Shown one piece after another: positions 13,914 to 22,990 of a stretch of DNA of 30,769 nt (the stretch's first letter is position 1; every line of letters begins with the position of its first letter). This DNA comes from a virus. The notes under the pieces were generated by a model that ran no database searches, was not told the DNA's origin, and saw only the letters and a program-made list of their open reading frames with translations. A program made the position numbers and the translations under genes. The stretch is taken from IMG/VR virus record IMGVR_UViG_3300009373_000027, positions 1-30,769 of that record, one strand, 5' to 3'.

Positions 13914-16112
13914 ATGGGGGACGCAAAACTGAATAACTGGCTGTACCACGTCCCGAGCAATAGGGCTCGTCGCGGGCTTCGAGGCGTCTTCTCGAACTTC
14001 CTCAACGACGACGCCGGGATGACCTTCAAGGACATCGTCTTTGGGGCCGGTACAACGCCAATCACCATATCGAGCGCTTTTACAACCGCTATCGAGGTTT
14101 CAGGCGACGGCACGACCGTACTGAGCGTAACCTCTGGGTTCAGCGGTACAAACGCAATCAGCCTTGCCGGGACAGCGTCTACGGCAGGCATTAACATTTC
14201 CGGCGATCATACGACCGCCATCACGATCGGCGCACAAACCACCGCGGGCATTGCCATTACCGGTGCGACGGGAACCGGAATCTCCATTACCGGTGCTTGC
14301 TCCACCGCGGCCCTGCAGCTTGGCGTATCTGGTACGCCGGCCGGCGACTTTGTTTGGTACGGCACAACCGCCGCATACCTTGTTCGCTTTGACGCGGACG
14401 GCGACACCAACGGATCTGTCCTGATAGGAGCCGACACCAAGGGGCTGATGTTTAACCTCTACGGTGACGTAACGGGCTGTGGTGTGTTTTGGGATCCAAG
14501 CACCGACACGAACGGAACGCTGACTATTGGTGGCACCGGCGGCAGTAAGGGCGTCGACGTCCTGATGTACGGAAACAGCAATGGTTGTTACGTGCAATGG
14601 GATCAGAGCGCGGACGATTTGATTATAGCAGGAACCGCTGCCCGCGTTCTGCACGGGGCGGACGGTGCCGGAAACGATGTCATTTTCTACGGCGCAGTAG
14701 CTTCGTATGCCGTCACATGGGACGCAGACGGCGATACGAACGGGTCCCTTTCCATCGGCGCTGATACCAAGGGCGTCCTATTCAGCCTGTATGGCGACGT
14801 CACCGGGTGCGGGGTCTTTTGGGACCCCTCAACTGATACCAATGGCACGTTGACCATAGGCGGATCGGGCGGCTCAAAAGGCGTTGATGTTATCTTCTAC
14901 GGCGCCACAAACGGCGCCTACATGCAGTGGGACCAAAGCACCGACGACCTGATCCTCTTTGGTGCAGCTCAGCTCTTGGTTTCTTCCGGAGCATTGAGTG
15001 TTGGTGCAGACGGGGCAGCGGGTACGATAACATTGTATCCGGCAACACCGGCCAAGGGAACCACTACACTCACCATGACCGACAACAGCGGCGCGACAGT
15101 TACCAACATCAATGTCGCCGCTCAAGCCGGCGCACGGACCTATACCATCCCGGATACGGGCGATACGGCCTCTTCGTTCCTTATGACCGACAGCACTATA
15201 CTGTGGTGGTCCATTGCCATCGGGGTCGTGGGAGAGGATACGGACGGCATCGCAACCAATTCGGGCGGTATTGCAGGCGGCGTGGCAGAGATTACCACCA
15301 ACTCCTATAGCGATAGCGCCGGCAACGTCTTCTGTAAGGTCTATGACGCCGGCGATACCACTTGGGCAGACCTTAACAATGCATCGTCGTTGACCGGATG
15401 GTCAAACAACTATCAGTTGCTTCCGGACGCTGCAAGCGAGGCCATTGGCGATGCGTTTGCGATCGGCCAGGCAACTGCTGCCGGGAAGTTCTGTGAGGTT
15501 GCGTTTGACGACCTTGCAACCGGCAACGGGGCACTGGCGACCTGGGGCGCTGACGGTGGTAAATGGCAGTATTCCACTGGTCTCGGCACATGGTCTGACC
15601 TGACCGTGTTCGACAATACCGACGCGACAGCGCAGGACGGCAAGCGACCGCTACAGCAAGCTGGCTGCATTTCGTTTGCCCCACCTTCAGACTGGGCGCC
15701 TTGCGCCTATGACGGCGATACTGGATACTGGATTCAGTGGGTTGTGACCGCCGCCCAATTGACTCAGACTCCGATCATCGATGACACCAACAAAGACGAG
15801 CCGTTCATCGTTGTGCCGAATGCCGACGCGTTCGACCCGCCTTTCAAGTGCTCCATCACCCGATGCCGGGTAACGAACATGAACGCTACGGTTCACAATC
15901 AGGCGATCAAGTTTGTGATCGGAAACTTCACAGACGGAACGTTCAGTCAGGAGATGACCTGGACGGCTTCACAGAAATACGACACCTTCACTCTGTCTTC
16001 GGCCCTTGCCGCCGATCCGGGAGACCTGATCGGTATTTGTGTGACCGACGACGGAGGGGCAGGAACCAATCCGGCGATGATTCTCGAACTCGAATTGTCG
16101 CTTGAAGATTAA
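13914..16112 (+). CDS. Large repetitive beta-structured protein, likely head fiber or decoration
   Basis: The 732-residue protein starts behind AGGAGG. Residues 40-140 are Gly, Thr, Ala and Ile rich with many short strands (SGTAITIGAQTTAGIAI-like), typical of trimeric beta-helix fibers. A 110-residue module occurs twice, at about residues 146-255 and 256-365; it contains FDADGDTNGS, GADTKG, GDVTGCGVFWDPSTDTNG and GGSKGVDV. The C-terminal 300 residues are a non-repetitive region with strands and WY-rich loops that could be a binding domain. The position just after the capsid gene suggests a head fiber or decoration protein; a tail fiber is the alternative. Confidence 0.65.
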   Translation: MGDAKLNNWLYHVPSNRARRGLRGVFSNFLNDDAGMTFKDIVFGAGTTPITISSAFTTAIEVSGDGTTVLSVTSGFSGTNAISLAGTASTAGINISGDHTTAITIGAQTTAGIAITGATGTGISITGACSTAALQLGVSGTPAGDFVWYGTTAAYLVRFDADGDTNGSVLIGADTKGLMFNLYGDVTGCGVFWDPSTDTNGTLTIGGTGGSKGVDVLMYGNSNGCYVQWDQSADDLIIAGTAARVLHGADGAGNDVIFYGAVASYAVTWDADGDTNGSLSIGADTKGVLFSLYGDVTGCGVFWDPSTDTNGTLTIGGSGGSKGVDVIFYGATNGAYMQWDQSTDDLILFGAAQLLVSSGALSVGADGAAGTITLYPATPAKGTTTLTMTDNSGATVTNINVAAQAGARTYTIPDTGDTASSFLMTDSTILWWSIAIGVVGEDTDGIATNSGGIAGGVAEITTNSYSDSAGNVFCKVYDAGDTTWADLNNASSLTGWSNNYQLLPDAASEAIGDAFAIGQATAAGKFCEVAFDDLATGNGALATWGADGGKWQYSTGLGTWSDLTVFDNTDATAQDGKRPLQQAGCISFAPPSDWAPCAYDGDTGYWIQWVVTAAQLTQTPIIDDTNKDEPFIVVPNADAFDPPFKCSITRCRVTNMNATVHNQAIKFVIGNFTDGTFSQEMTWTASQKYDTFTLSSALAADPGDLIGICVTDDGGAGTNPAMILELELSLED

Positions 16113-16118
16113 CCAAAT

Positions 16119-16188
16119 ATCGCGGGATAGGGCGCATGCCCCGAAAGGTCGTTTCCTGGGCGGCTTTCCCGCGATTAACCCAGGAAAC
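16119..16188 (+). promoter_or_regulatory. Interleaved inverted repeats (pseudoknot-capable leader)
   Basis: ATCGCGGGA (16119-16127) pairs perfectly with TCCCGCGAT (16167-16175). GTTTCCTGGG (16151-16160) pairs perfectly with CCCAGGAAAC (16179-16188). The arms alternate left-left-right-right, so both stems together would form a pseudoknot, or each excludes the other. A small GGGC-GCAT-GCCC hairpin lies inside the first. The element fills the gap before the gene at 16212. Confidence 0.65.
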
Positions 16189-16211
16189 CATAAACCTACA
16201 GGAGGGTTGAT

Positions 16212-16568
16212 ATGAAGACCATGAAGTTTGGCGTAGAAGAGAGAATCGTGCTGTCGACACTACAGTTGCAGAGCTCATTCCAGAACTTGAAGCTCTTGCG
16301 GGAATTCCGCGAGGAATTGTCGTTCGACGATCTTGAGAACAAAAGACTCGGTTTCAAGATCACGGGCAATCAGACAACGTGGAACGTCGCTGCTGCAAAG
16401 GAAAAAGAGGTCAAGGTTGGCGACACGATTCATAAGCTTGTTTCTGACCATCTCAAGCAGTTGGATCAAAAAGAGCAACTCGGCATGGAGCACGTTTCTC
16501 TTTATGAGAATTTCTGCTTGGAAGAAGACCACGGAGAATTGAAAGATGACTCTAAATCTGAACGATGA
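16212..16568 (+). CDS. Hypothetical protein
   Basis: The 118-residue protein has a strong AGGAGGG site. It looks mixed alpha and beta: ERIVLSTLQLQSSFQNLKLLREFREELS forms a helical pair, then there is a KRLGFKITGNQTTWN hairpin and a charged helix (IHKLVSDHLKQLDQKEQL). The C-terminus is acidic. I do not recognise it. It follows the structured leader at 16119-16188 and overlaps the next gene by 23 bases. Confidence 0.55.
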   Translation: MKTMKFGVEERIVLSTLQLQSSFQNLKLLREFREELSFDDLENKRLGFKITGNQTTWNVAAAKEKEVKVGDTIHKLVSDHLKQLDQKEQLGMEHVSLYENFCLEEDHGELKDDSKSER

Positions 16569-17025
16569 AGCGGTAAGGGGCGGGACACTGTGTCTGTCCA
16601 AGGCCGGCTTGGCCGAGGGAACTAATGATGCCACCATCAAGATCGCGGCCGATAATGGGGCCGGGGTCGACTTCGCGATCAACGGTACTCTTTATCACAA
16701 AGCGGATACAGACAATATCGACCCGACAGCATGCACAGAGCAGGCGTTGGGAACCACATGCCTGTATCTGATCACGCTGACTACGGCGGGAGTGGTGGAT
16801 GCCATCAAGGGGACGGAAGTCGATTCGGACGATCTGGCCAGCGGAAAGACCCCGTGCGAATGGCCTTCGCCGGCAGAAGATACGTGTGTAATCGGCGCCC
16901 TCAAGATTGTCGCCGGCACAACGGCGTTCCAGCTTGGCGTAGACGACCTGACAGACGACATCGGGACCGGATCGGTCACATACTACGATCTGTTTTCCGT
17001 GCCGGTAGACCCGATTACGTCATAA
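16546..17025 (+). CDS. Putative virion structural protein
   Basis: The 159-residue protein is poor in basic residues and rich in Thr, Asp, Ala and Gly, as in surface virion proteins. It starts at ATG 16546 with a GGAG site 11 bases upstream, inside the end of the preceding gene. It contains beta-strand-like segments such as TIKIAADNGAGVDFAING and CVIGALKIVAGTTAFQLG, and four Cys residues that might pair. It is the last gene before the 18-bp palindrome and the second terminator. The precise role is not known. Confidence 0.5.
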   Translation: MTLNLNDEAVRGGTLCLSKAGLAEGTNDATIKIAADNGAGVDFAINGTLYHKADTDNIDPTACTEQALGTTCLYLITLTTAGVVDAIKGTEVDSDDLASGKTPCEWPSPAEDTCVIGALKIVAGTTAFQLGVDDLTDDIGTGSVTYYDLFSVPVDPITS

Positions 17026-17030
17026 CCTAA

Positions 17031-17048
17031 AGGGTCTGGCCAGACCCT
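17031..17048. repeat. Perfect 18-bp palindrome
   Basis: AGGGTCTGG followed directly by CCAGACCCT is a perfect palindrome with no spacer. It lies five bases after a gene end and 14 bases before the terminator stem at 17063. It may be a dimeric protein site or part of the terminator structure. Confidence 0.6.
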
Positions 17049-17062
17049 ACTGGAAAGAGAAA

Positions 17063-17104
17063 GGGTAGCAGTGAGGTGCTTTCCTCTACTGCTGCCCTTT
17101 TTTT
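17063..17104 (+). terminator. Rho-independent terminator
   Basis: GGGTAGCAGTGAGG (17063-17076) pairs with CCTCTACTGCTGCCC (17083-17097), a long stem with one bulge and a six-base loop, followed by seven Ts. It resembles the terminator at 11795-11840 in its GGG-x-x-GCA start. It ends the capsid-region transcript before the connector genes. An open frame through the stem at 17071 is only an upstream extension of the next gene. Confidence 0.9.
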
Positions 17105-17118
17105 ATTGGGAGACTGAT

Positions 17119-17553
17119 ATGCCACCTAAGAAGAAGACAGACGCGACCGATGTCCCAAATGGTCCAGACCTGACATTGGACGAAGTCGGCGAGGGGAAAG
17201 GTATCGAGAAGGCAGAAGAGAACGACATCTTAACCGAAGCGTTTATGAATGAGGTTCTTACGGTTGTCGTCCACCAAGACGGGGTACCGGGCTCGTACCC
17301 GGTAGTTGTCGTGAACGTGAATGGGAAGAATCAAGCGGTCGTCCGCGGCAGGCCTCAGAGAATAAAGCGCAAATATGTTGAGGCGCTCGCAAGATCCCGG
17401 GTTACCAGGTACGAGCAGGAAACCCTGGATCCCACGAGGCCGGAAAACATCCAGATGAAGGATATCACTGCGCTAACGTATCCTTTCACCGTAGAGGACG
17501 ACCCGAATCCCGACGGGCGCCCTTGGCTGCAAAGCATCCTAAACCAGCCCTGA
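17119..17553 (+). CDS. Hypothetical structural protein
   Basis: The protein has 144 residues from ATG 17119, which follows GGGAGA. It starts with a basic MPPKKKTDATD, then an acidic linker, then a compact beta region (VLTVVVHQDGVPGSYPVVVVNVNG and RGRPQRIKRKYVEALARSRVTRYEQE). The second part looks like an oligomeric head-to-tail adaptor piece, but it is not a recognised family. It lies just after the terminator and before the adaptor gene, so it is probably the first gene of the tail transcript. Confidence 0.55.
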   Translation: MPPKKKTDATDVPNGPDLTLDEVGEGKGIEKAEENDILTEAFMNEVLTVVVHQDGVPGSYPVVVVNVNGKNQAVVRGRPQRIKRKYVEALARSRVTRYEQETLDPTRPENIQMKDITALTYPFTVEDDPNPDGRPWLQSILNQP

Positions 17554-17565
17554 TAGGGGGGCCGA

Positions 17566-18234
17566 ATGAACTACCTTGCGCTATGCAAAAGGCTCCGGCA
17601 GGAAGCAGGGCTTTCCGGTACCGGTCCGGCGAGCGTCTTAGAGCAAACCGGAGAAATGCTTCGGGTTGTCGATTGGATAGATGGCGCCTATGAGGACGTT
17701 CAAAACCTGCATAATAGCTGGCGATTTCTGCGGACCGATTTCGACTTCTCTACGATAGCAAGCACTTCGGAGTACACCCCTGCGGCAGCCGGGCTTGACG
17801 ACCATGCCTCATGGATCAAGGAGGATCTCCGCCTATACAGCTCCGTCGCGGACGAAGATTTTCTCGAATACTGTCCGTGGGATGAGTTTAGGACGACGTA
17901 TCAATTTGGATCTCGTCGGACTCAAGAAGAGCGCCCAAAGGTAGTAACGGTAAAGCCGGATAACTCTCTCAGGTTCTGGCCGATTCCGGATGCTGTCTAT
18001 ACGGTAGACGGCGAGTACTACAAGGCCGCCGAAAGCATGTCGGCAAACGACGACGAGCCCAATTTCCCTGCCCGGTTACACATGATCCTCGTCTGGAAAG
18101 GCCTGATGTACTACGGCACATGGGCAGCTGCGGAAGAATCGTATGCCCGGGGGGAGAGGGAATACAACCGCGTCAAGGCCCTCCTTGAATTCTCTGAGCT
18201 GGAAGATTGGGGGCATGGGGACCCGCTTGCATGA
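17566..18234 (+). CDS. Head-tail connector/adaptor protein
   Basis: The 222-residue protein has a GGGGGG-type ribosome binding site. The N-terminus (LCKRLRQEAGLSGTG, then MLRVVDWIDGAYEDVQNLHNSW) is typical of phage adaptor proteins of podoviruses, which attach under the portal. The middle has KVVTVKPDNSLRFWPIPD and YTVDGEYYKAAE strands, and the C-terminus is a helix (ARLHMILVWKGLMYYG, then AEESYARGEREYNRVKALLE). Its place between the capsid and tail genes supports the call. It overlaps the next gene by four bases (ATGA). Confidence 0.75.
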   Translation: MNYLALCKRLRQEAGLSGTGPASVLEQTGEMLRVVDWIDGAYEDVQNLHNSWRFLRTDFDFSTIASTSEYTPAAAGLDDHASWIKEDLRLYSSVADEDFLEYCPWDEFRTTYQFGSRRTQEERPKVVTVKPDNSLRFWPIPDAVYTVDGEYYKAAESMSANDDEPNFPARLHMILVWKGLMYYGTWAAAEESYARGEREYNRVKALLEFSELEDWGHGDPLA

Positions 18235-20273
18235 AATTTCCGAAGCCCAAACCGGAATATGTCCGTTTCAAGGGCGGCCTGGATCTCGAATCACCGGCGC
18301 TGTCGGTCCACCCAGGAGCCCTGCTGCGCTGCATGAATTATATGTGCGGTTCGGAGGGCGGATACTCCCGGATAGACGCATACGAGCGGTTTGACGGCCA
18401 GACATCCCCTTCGGACGGAACGTACTACTATTGCCCCTGCAGTTTCACAGATGGCGGCCCGAGCGTTGGCGACACGGTGACGGGGGCCGACTCGGGAGAG
18501 ACCGGCGAAGTCATTACCGTTGGCACCAATTACATCAACGTCACCAAGCTCTCAGGCGACTTCAACGACGATGAAGTCTATACGGTAGGCGGCAACCCAA
18601 AGGGCACGTTTACGGCGGCCCAGGTCGAAAAGGGAGAGTCCACGGCCCTGCTTCATGCAACCGCCCTAAACGCTACGGCGGACGTCTACAGGGCGGACAT
18701 CGCTGCGCCTACGGGCAGCGGCGCTATCCGGGGCCTGGTGATCCTGAACGGGATACTCTATTGCTTCCGAGACAACGCCCTCGGAACGGCGGGCCTGATC
18801 TACAAGCAAACATCAAGTGGTTGGGCAGCGGCATCACCGACAAATGAGATCAGCTTCAATACCGGCGTTGGCCTGATTGCAGACGGCGATACGATTACGG
18901 GCGCCTTGTCGGGTGCAACCGCAACCGTTGACCGAGTGGTCCTGGAATCGGGAACATGGGGGGTGGATGCTGCCGGCAGGCTGATCATATCCAGCATCGC
19001 AGGCGGCCCTTTCCAGAGCGGCGAGAATCTTACCGTAACGGGCGTCGAGGCTACGACCTCAAGCCTTGCGATGGCGATTACCATCTCCCCAGGCGGACGG
19101 TATGAGTTTTCGGTATACAACTTCACCGGGTCAACCGCGACCAAGAGGATATACGGCTGTGACGGGGTCAATCGGGGATTTGAGTTTGACGGGACGGTCT
19201 ATGTGCCGATCGATACCGGGATGACCGCCGACACACCGGAGCATGTGGCGGCATATAAGAACCAGCTCTTTTTCTCCTTCAAGGCATCTTCTCAAAACTC
19301 CGGAGTCGGCAAGCCCTATGAATGGACCCCTGTTACCGGGGCATCAGAGATCGCCCTGGGCGATGACATTACCGGGTACCAAACGCAAGCAGAATCCCTG
19401 CTCATCTATTCCAGGAACACCATCAATCAACTCTTGGGCAATAACGTAGACGATTTTGCTTTGGACCCCGTAGACGACGACTCTGGGGCTCTCCCATACA
19501 CGATTCGAAACGTCCTCGGCAGGTCCTACAGTCTGGACGATAGGGGCATCATCGATGTTTCGAGGGTACAGGCATACGGCAATTTCGACCTTGCCACCGT
19601 TAGCAGGCGGGTCAGATCGATCGTAAGCAGCATGAAGAGCGTAGCTGTAGAGTCGGTCGTTTATCGGTCCAGGAACCAATACCGTCTTTTCGGCAGTGAC
19701 GGAACCGGTATTTGCGTAGCTTTCGGCCAGGGCAGAAACGGCCTGGAATTCTATTTCACTCAGTTTGAATACCCGGTCAATGTTTCATGTGCAACATACG
19801 GAGAGGACGCGTCCGGCGAGAGTGTGGTCTTTTTCGGCTCAGACGCCGGCATGGTCTATGAGGCAGACAAGGGCAGCAGTTTTGACGGCGAGGACATCGA
19901 GGCTTGGCTATGGCTGCCGTTTAATCACTCGAAATCCCCGTCCGTCCTCAAGTCGTATCGAAAAGCAACGATCGAGATGTCGGCAATCGGATACTCGACG
20001 TTTAGGGCAACCGCCGAGTTCAGCTATGCGGATTCAGACCGGCAGACACACCTATCCGAAACCATGGAGACCCAGGGATCCGGCGGCTATTGGGATGTCG
20101 ATAACTGGGATGAATTCTACTGGGATACGAGCGTTGTAGACAGCCCGTCTATTCCTCTGGCCGGCGACGGCTCCAATATCAGCCTTGTGATCTATAGCAA
20201 GACCGACCTGGATCTTGGACACAAATTCGACGGGATGCTGATGACCTATATCCTAAGGAGGCTTGTAAGATGA
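18231..20273 (+). CDS. Tail hub / stabilization-like protein
   Basis: The protein has 680 residues from ATG 18231 (coupled by ATGA); an in-frame start 24 bases earlier is not needed. It begins KFPKPKPEYVRFKGGLDLESPAL, a start seen in phage tail or packaged-DNA-stabilization proteins. The rest is beta-rich with propeller-like repeats of short strands and Gly/Asp turns (GDTVTGADSGETGEV, GDTITGALSGATATV), which may be paired 60-residue insert domains. The C-terminal part (RKATIEMSAIGYSTFRATAEFSY-like region) also looks like tail structure. By order and size it may be the P22 gp10-like protein. The assignment is moderate. Confidence 0.6.
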   Translation: MKFPKPKPEYVRFKGGLDLESPALSVHPGALLRCMNYMCGSEGGYSRIDAYERFDGQTSPSDGTYYYCPCSFTDGGPSVGDTVTGADSGETGEVITVGTNYINVTKLSGDFNDDEVYTVGGNPKGTFTAAQVEKGESTALLHATALNATADVYRADIAAPTGSGAIRGLVILNGILYCFRDNALGTAGLIYKQTSSGWAAASPTNEISFNTGVGLIADGDTITGALSGATATVDRVVLESGTWGVDAAGRLIISSIAGGPFQSGENLTVTGVEATTSSLAMAITISPGGRYEFSVYNFTGSTATKRIYGCDGVNRGFEFDGTVYVPIDTGMTADTPEHVAAYKNQLFFSFKASSQNSGVGKPYEWTPVTGASEIALGDDITGYQTQAESLLIYSRNTINQLLGNNVDDFALDPVDDDSGALPYTIRNVLGRSYSLDDRGIIDVSRVQAYGNFDLATVSRRVRSIVSSMKSVAVESVVYRSRNQYRLFGSDGTGICVAFGQGRNGLEFYFTQFEYPVNVSCATYGEDASGESVVFFGSDAGMVYEADKGSSFDGEDIEAWLWLPFNHSKSPSVLKSYRKATIEMSAIGYSTFRATAEFSYADSDRQTHLSETMETQGSGGYWDVDNWDEFYWDTSVVDSPSIPLAGDGSNISLVIYSKTDLDLGHKFDGMLMTYILRRLVR

Positions 20274-21877
20274 GCACATATACTTCACCGACAGACGTTG
20301 TGGCCGGCACCCTGGCTAAGGCGGCAGCTGTCAACAACCTCGACGCCGCGGTCGCGGCTGCGTTTGCCTTGCTGCCAACGGAGGCGAATATCACACGCGG
20401 AACGGTGAACTTCGGTACAGACGCTGGTGCTGCGGACGCCTATGTCGTAACACTGCCCCATGTGCCGTCTGGCTATGTTGACGGTCTACTGGTGTCCTTC
20501 CTGCCCGCGGCCACCAATACGGGCGCCTCGACCATAAACGTTAACGCTCTGGGTGTGAGGTCGATCAAGCTTCCGAGTGGCGCGGATCCGGCAGCTGGAG
20601 ACCTTACCATCGGTGTGCCGGTAGAGATGCGCTACAGCACGACTACGGGCTATTTTCATATCCTCAGAAGCGCCACGACCGTTGTAGCTGCCGGCAATGG
20701 CCTCGATGTCTCTTTGGCTTCAGGGACCTACACGCTTTCGGTGGACCTCAAAGCCAATGGCGGGCTTGTGATCGAATCGACCGAGCTTGCCGTTGATCTC
20801 GGAGCTTCGGCCATAACCGGGACCTTGGCCGTAAGCGATGGCGGTACGGGGGTCGCAACTCTCGCTGCAGGGGGGATTCTGCTCGGAAACGGAACGGGCG
20901 CGGTCCAGGTGCTTGCCCCAGGGGCAACGACTGAGATCCTTGTTGGCGGCGGGGCGGCAACGGCGCCGGCATGGGGAAGCGACATCCCCACAGCAGTCAC
21001 TATCGGAGCTGCCTACATTTACCGCGCTGGTGGCACTGACGTTCCGGTTACAGACGGCGGGACGGGGGCTTCTACTCTGGCGGCAGGCGGAATAGTTCTC
21101 GGCAATGGTGCAGGCGCAGTCAACGTATTGGCTCCAGGCGCGACAACGGAGATCCTTGTGGGAGGCGGAGCTGGAACGGATCCGGTATGGACCGCCGCGA
21201 CGGGCACCGGCGCACCGGTGAGAGCCGTGGGTCCGACGATTACCGGCAGCATGACCGCGAACATCATCAATGCCAGCGCGATCATCGTAACGGCTTTTTC
21301 CGCCACAAGCGCACGTGCGGGTACTGCCGCAACCGGGTTGTTATCCTCAACGAACATCATTGCAGGAGACGGGACCGACGCCAACATCAGCATCTATATC
21401 CGGCCAAAGGGTACAGGATATGTCGGCATCATGCCGAGCGGGCAGACCGCATTAACCGCCCTCGATGTCCGGACCACGGCAACATGGACCATAATTCAGG
21501 CCAGGGCTATCAACGACAGCTCACACGCCGTAGTCCGGGCCACAGGGCTGCAGGCCGATTCATCATCCGTCATTGCATACATCAAGGGAGATCCGACAGG
21601 GCTCGTAAAAATCGGATCCGACTCAAACCACGATGTTCAAATTCTGGCTGCCGGCGTTCTCGGTATTGTGGTGCAAGACATTACCGGATCTGTCGGCATC
21701 GGGCTTACTCCTACCGCAAACATGGTCGGGCTTTCCGTCGAAGCCGGCGTTTTGACACTGAAAGAAACGACCACCCCAACGGCTGACGCTAACTACGCCA
21801 AGCTTTACAGCAAGAACGACAACAAGCTCTATTTCCAGGATGGTGCGGGGAATGAGCACACAGTAGCTTTTGTATAG
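20270..21877 (+). CDS. Tail fiber protein with duplicated module
   Basis: The 535-residue protein starts in the stop of the previous gene, behind AAGGAGG. Residues 1-150 form a head-proximal domain with TINVNALGVRSIKLPSG and EMRYSTTTGYFHIL, typical of tail fiber attachment regions. A 48-residue module (GGTG-x-x-TLAAGG, then LGNG-x-GAV, then LAPGATTEILVGGGA) occurs at about residues 188-235 and 260-307. The C-terminus ends in KLYSKNDNKLYFQDGAGNEHTV, a common fiber end. It would bind the host surface. The duplication makes the gene prone to length change. Confidence 0.75.
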   Translation: MSTYTSPTDVVAGTLAKAAAVNNLDAAVAAAFALLPTEANITRGTVNFGTDAGAADAYVVTLPHVPSGYVDGLLVSFLPAATNTGASTINVNALGVRSIKLPSGADPAAGDLTIGVPVEMRYSTTTGYFHILRSATTVVAAGNGLDVSLASGTYTLSVDLKANGGLVIESTELAVDLGASAITGTLAVSDGGTGVATLAAGGILLGNGTGAVQVLAPGATTEILVGGGAATAPAWGSDIPTAVTIGAAYIYRAGGTDVPVTDGGTGASTLAAGGIVLGNGAGAVNVLAPGATTEILVGGGAGTDPVWTAATGTGAPVRAVGPTITGSMTANIINASAIIVTAFSATSARAGTAATGLLSSTNIIAGDGTDANISIYIRPKGTGYVGIMPSGQTALTALDVRTTATWTIIQARAINDSSHAVVRATGLQADSSSVIAYIKGDPTGLVKIGSDSNHDVQILAAGVLGIVVQDITGSVGIGLTPTANMVGLSVEAGVLTLKETTTPTADANYAKLYSKNDNKLYFQDGAGNEHTVAFV

Positions 21878-21892
21878 TCAAGAGGAGCCATT

Positions 21893-22990
21893 ATGGCATT
21901 GCTGGATCCAGAGAAGAAACCAACATTGGCCGATGTTGAGCCCTATGACCCGGATGCCCCGGTTGTTCCGGATTCGGGCCTTGATGCTTCATCGTATCAA
22001 GTAGGCGGGCTTTTATCCGATGAGCCGGCACCCACCTATGGCGCTCCTGATGCCTATACGCCCTCGGAAGAAGCGACCGTGAAGGGGCAAATGGGCGGCT
22101 TGCTCGATTCGGGGAGCAAATACATCCAAACGGCCAGAGAAAGAGGAAGGCGGGAGGCCCAAAGCAGGGGGCTTCTTAATAGCTCTATTGCCGCTGGCAC
22201 CGCAGAAAAAGCAGCGATCGAGAGCGCCCTTCCTATCGCGTTGCAGGATGCAAGGTCCTTTCAGGAAGCGGGAATGGCCGGATACCTTGGAGAGATCGAG
22301 GGGGCAAGAGCGACGCAGACGCATGAATCCGAGACGCAATTGGTCGGAACGAAGGCAGACGCCAGCGCCAAGCTTGCCGCCCAGGAAGGCGCGATAAAAT
22401 CCGGGCTATCCGCTCAAGACGCACGACAAAGAGCGTATCAAACCCAATATGAAGCGTCGGTAGCCGCCGGATTGTCAAAGCAGGAAGCCGAACAGCAGGC
22501 GGCACTTGCAGCGGACAAGGCGGAACGGGACTACACCTATCAGTCTCAGCTGCAGACCGAGGGGGCAGGGCAGGCCCAAACCCTCGAAGGCATACGGCAA
22601 GCCGGCGCCGATGTGCGACAGGACAGAGAGATCGCGGCGCAACAGGCCCTTGCGAACCTGGACATATCGTCTTCTGAAAAGAAAACGGCTACCGATCAAA
22701 TCCGGATGTTGGGCGACTCCTATGCGGAGCAAGTCGAGATGATACAGCGCGATCCGAATGTCTCGGCAGCGGCAAAGCAGACCGTTATTAGGCAATTGAC
22801 CGATATCTATGAGACCAACATGCAGCTGGTCACCCAAATGTACGGCATCACCCTATCCTGGGGAACCGAAGGCGAAGAAGGGGAGGAGGGTGAGGGTGTG
22901 CTGAACCCGGCGCCAATGCCGGCGCCGCCGGGAACAACGACGCCCCCGGTGAATCCAAATCCAATGCCGCCAGGGACTTACCACCCGTAA
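21893..22990 (+). CDS. Helical virion protein, ejection-type
   Basis: The 365-residue protein follows an AGAGGAG site. After an acidic, Pro-rich start, residues 60-290 form long Ala, Gln and Glu-rich helices (TARERGRREAQSRGLLNS, QQAALAADKAERDY) with many Ala-x-x-x-Ala patterns. The end is a Glu-Gly run and a Pro-rich tail (NPAPMPAPPGTTTPP). Such proteins in this location are usually internal virion proteins ejected with the DNA to help it cross the envelope. The family is not named; confidence comes from composition and place. Confidence 0.6.
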   Translation: MALLDPEKKPTLADVEPYDPDAPVVPDSGLDASSYQVGGLLSDEPAPTYGAPDAYTPSEEATVKGQMGGLLDSGSKYIQTARERGRREAQSRGLLNSSIAAGTAEKAAIESALPIALQDARSFQEAGMAGYLGEIEGARATQTHESETQLVGTKADASAKLAAQEGAIKSGLSAQDARQRAYQTQYEASVAAGLSKQEAEQQAALAADKAERDYTYQSQLQTEGAGQAQTLEGIRQAGADVRQDREIAAQQALANLDISSSEKKTATDQIRMLGDSYAEQVEMIQRDPNVSAAAKQTVIRQLTDIYETNMQLVTQMYGITLSWGTEGEEGEEGEGVLNPAPMPAPPGTTTPPVNPNPMPPGTYHP

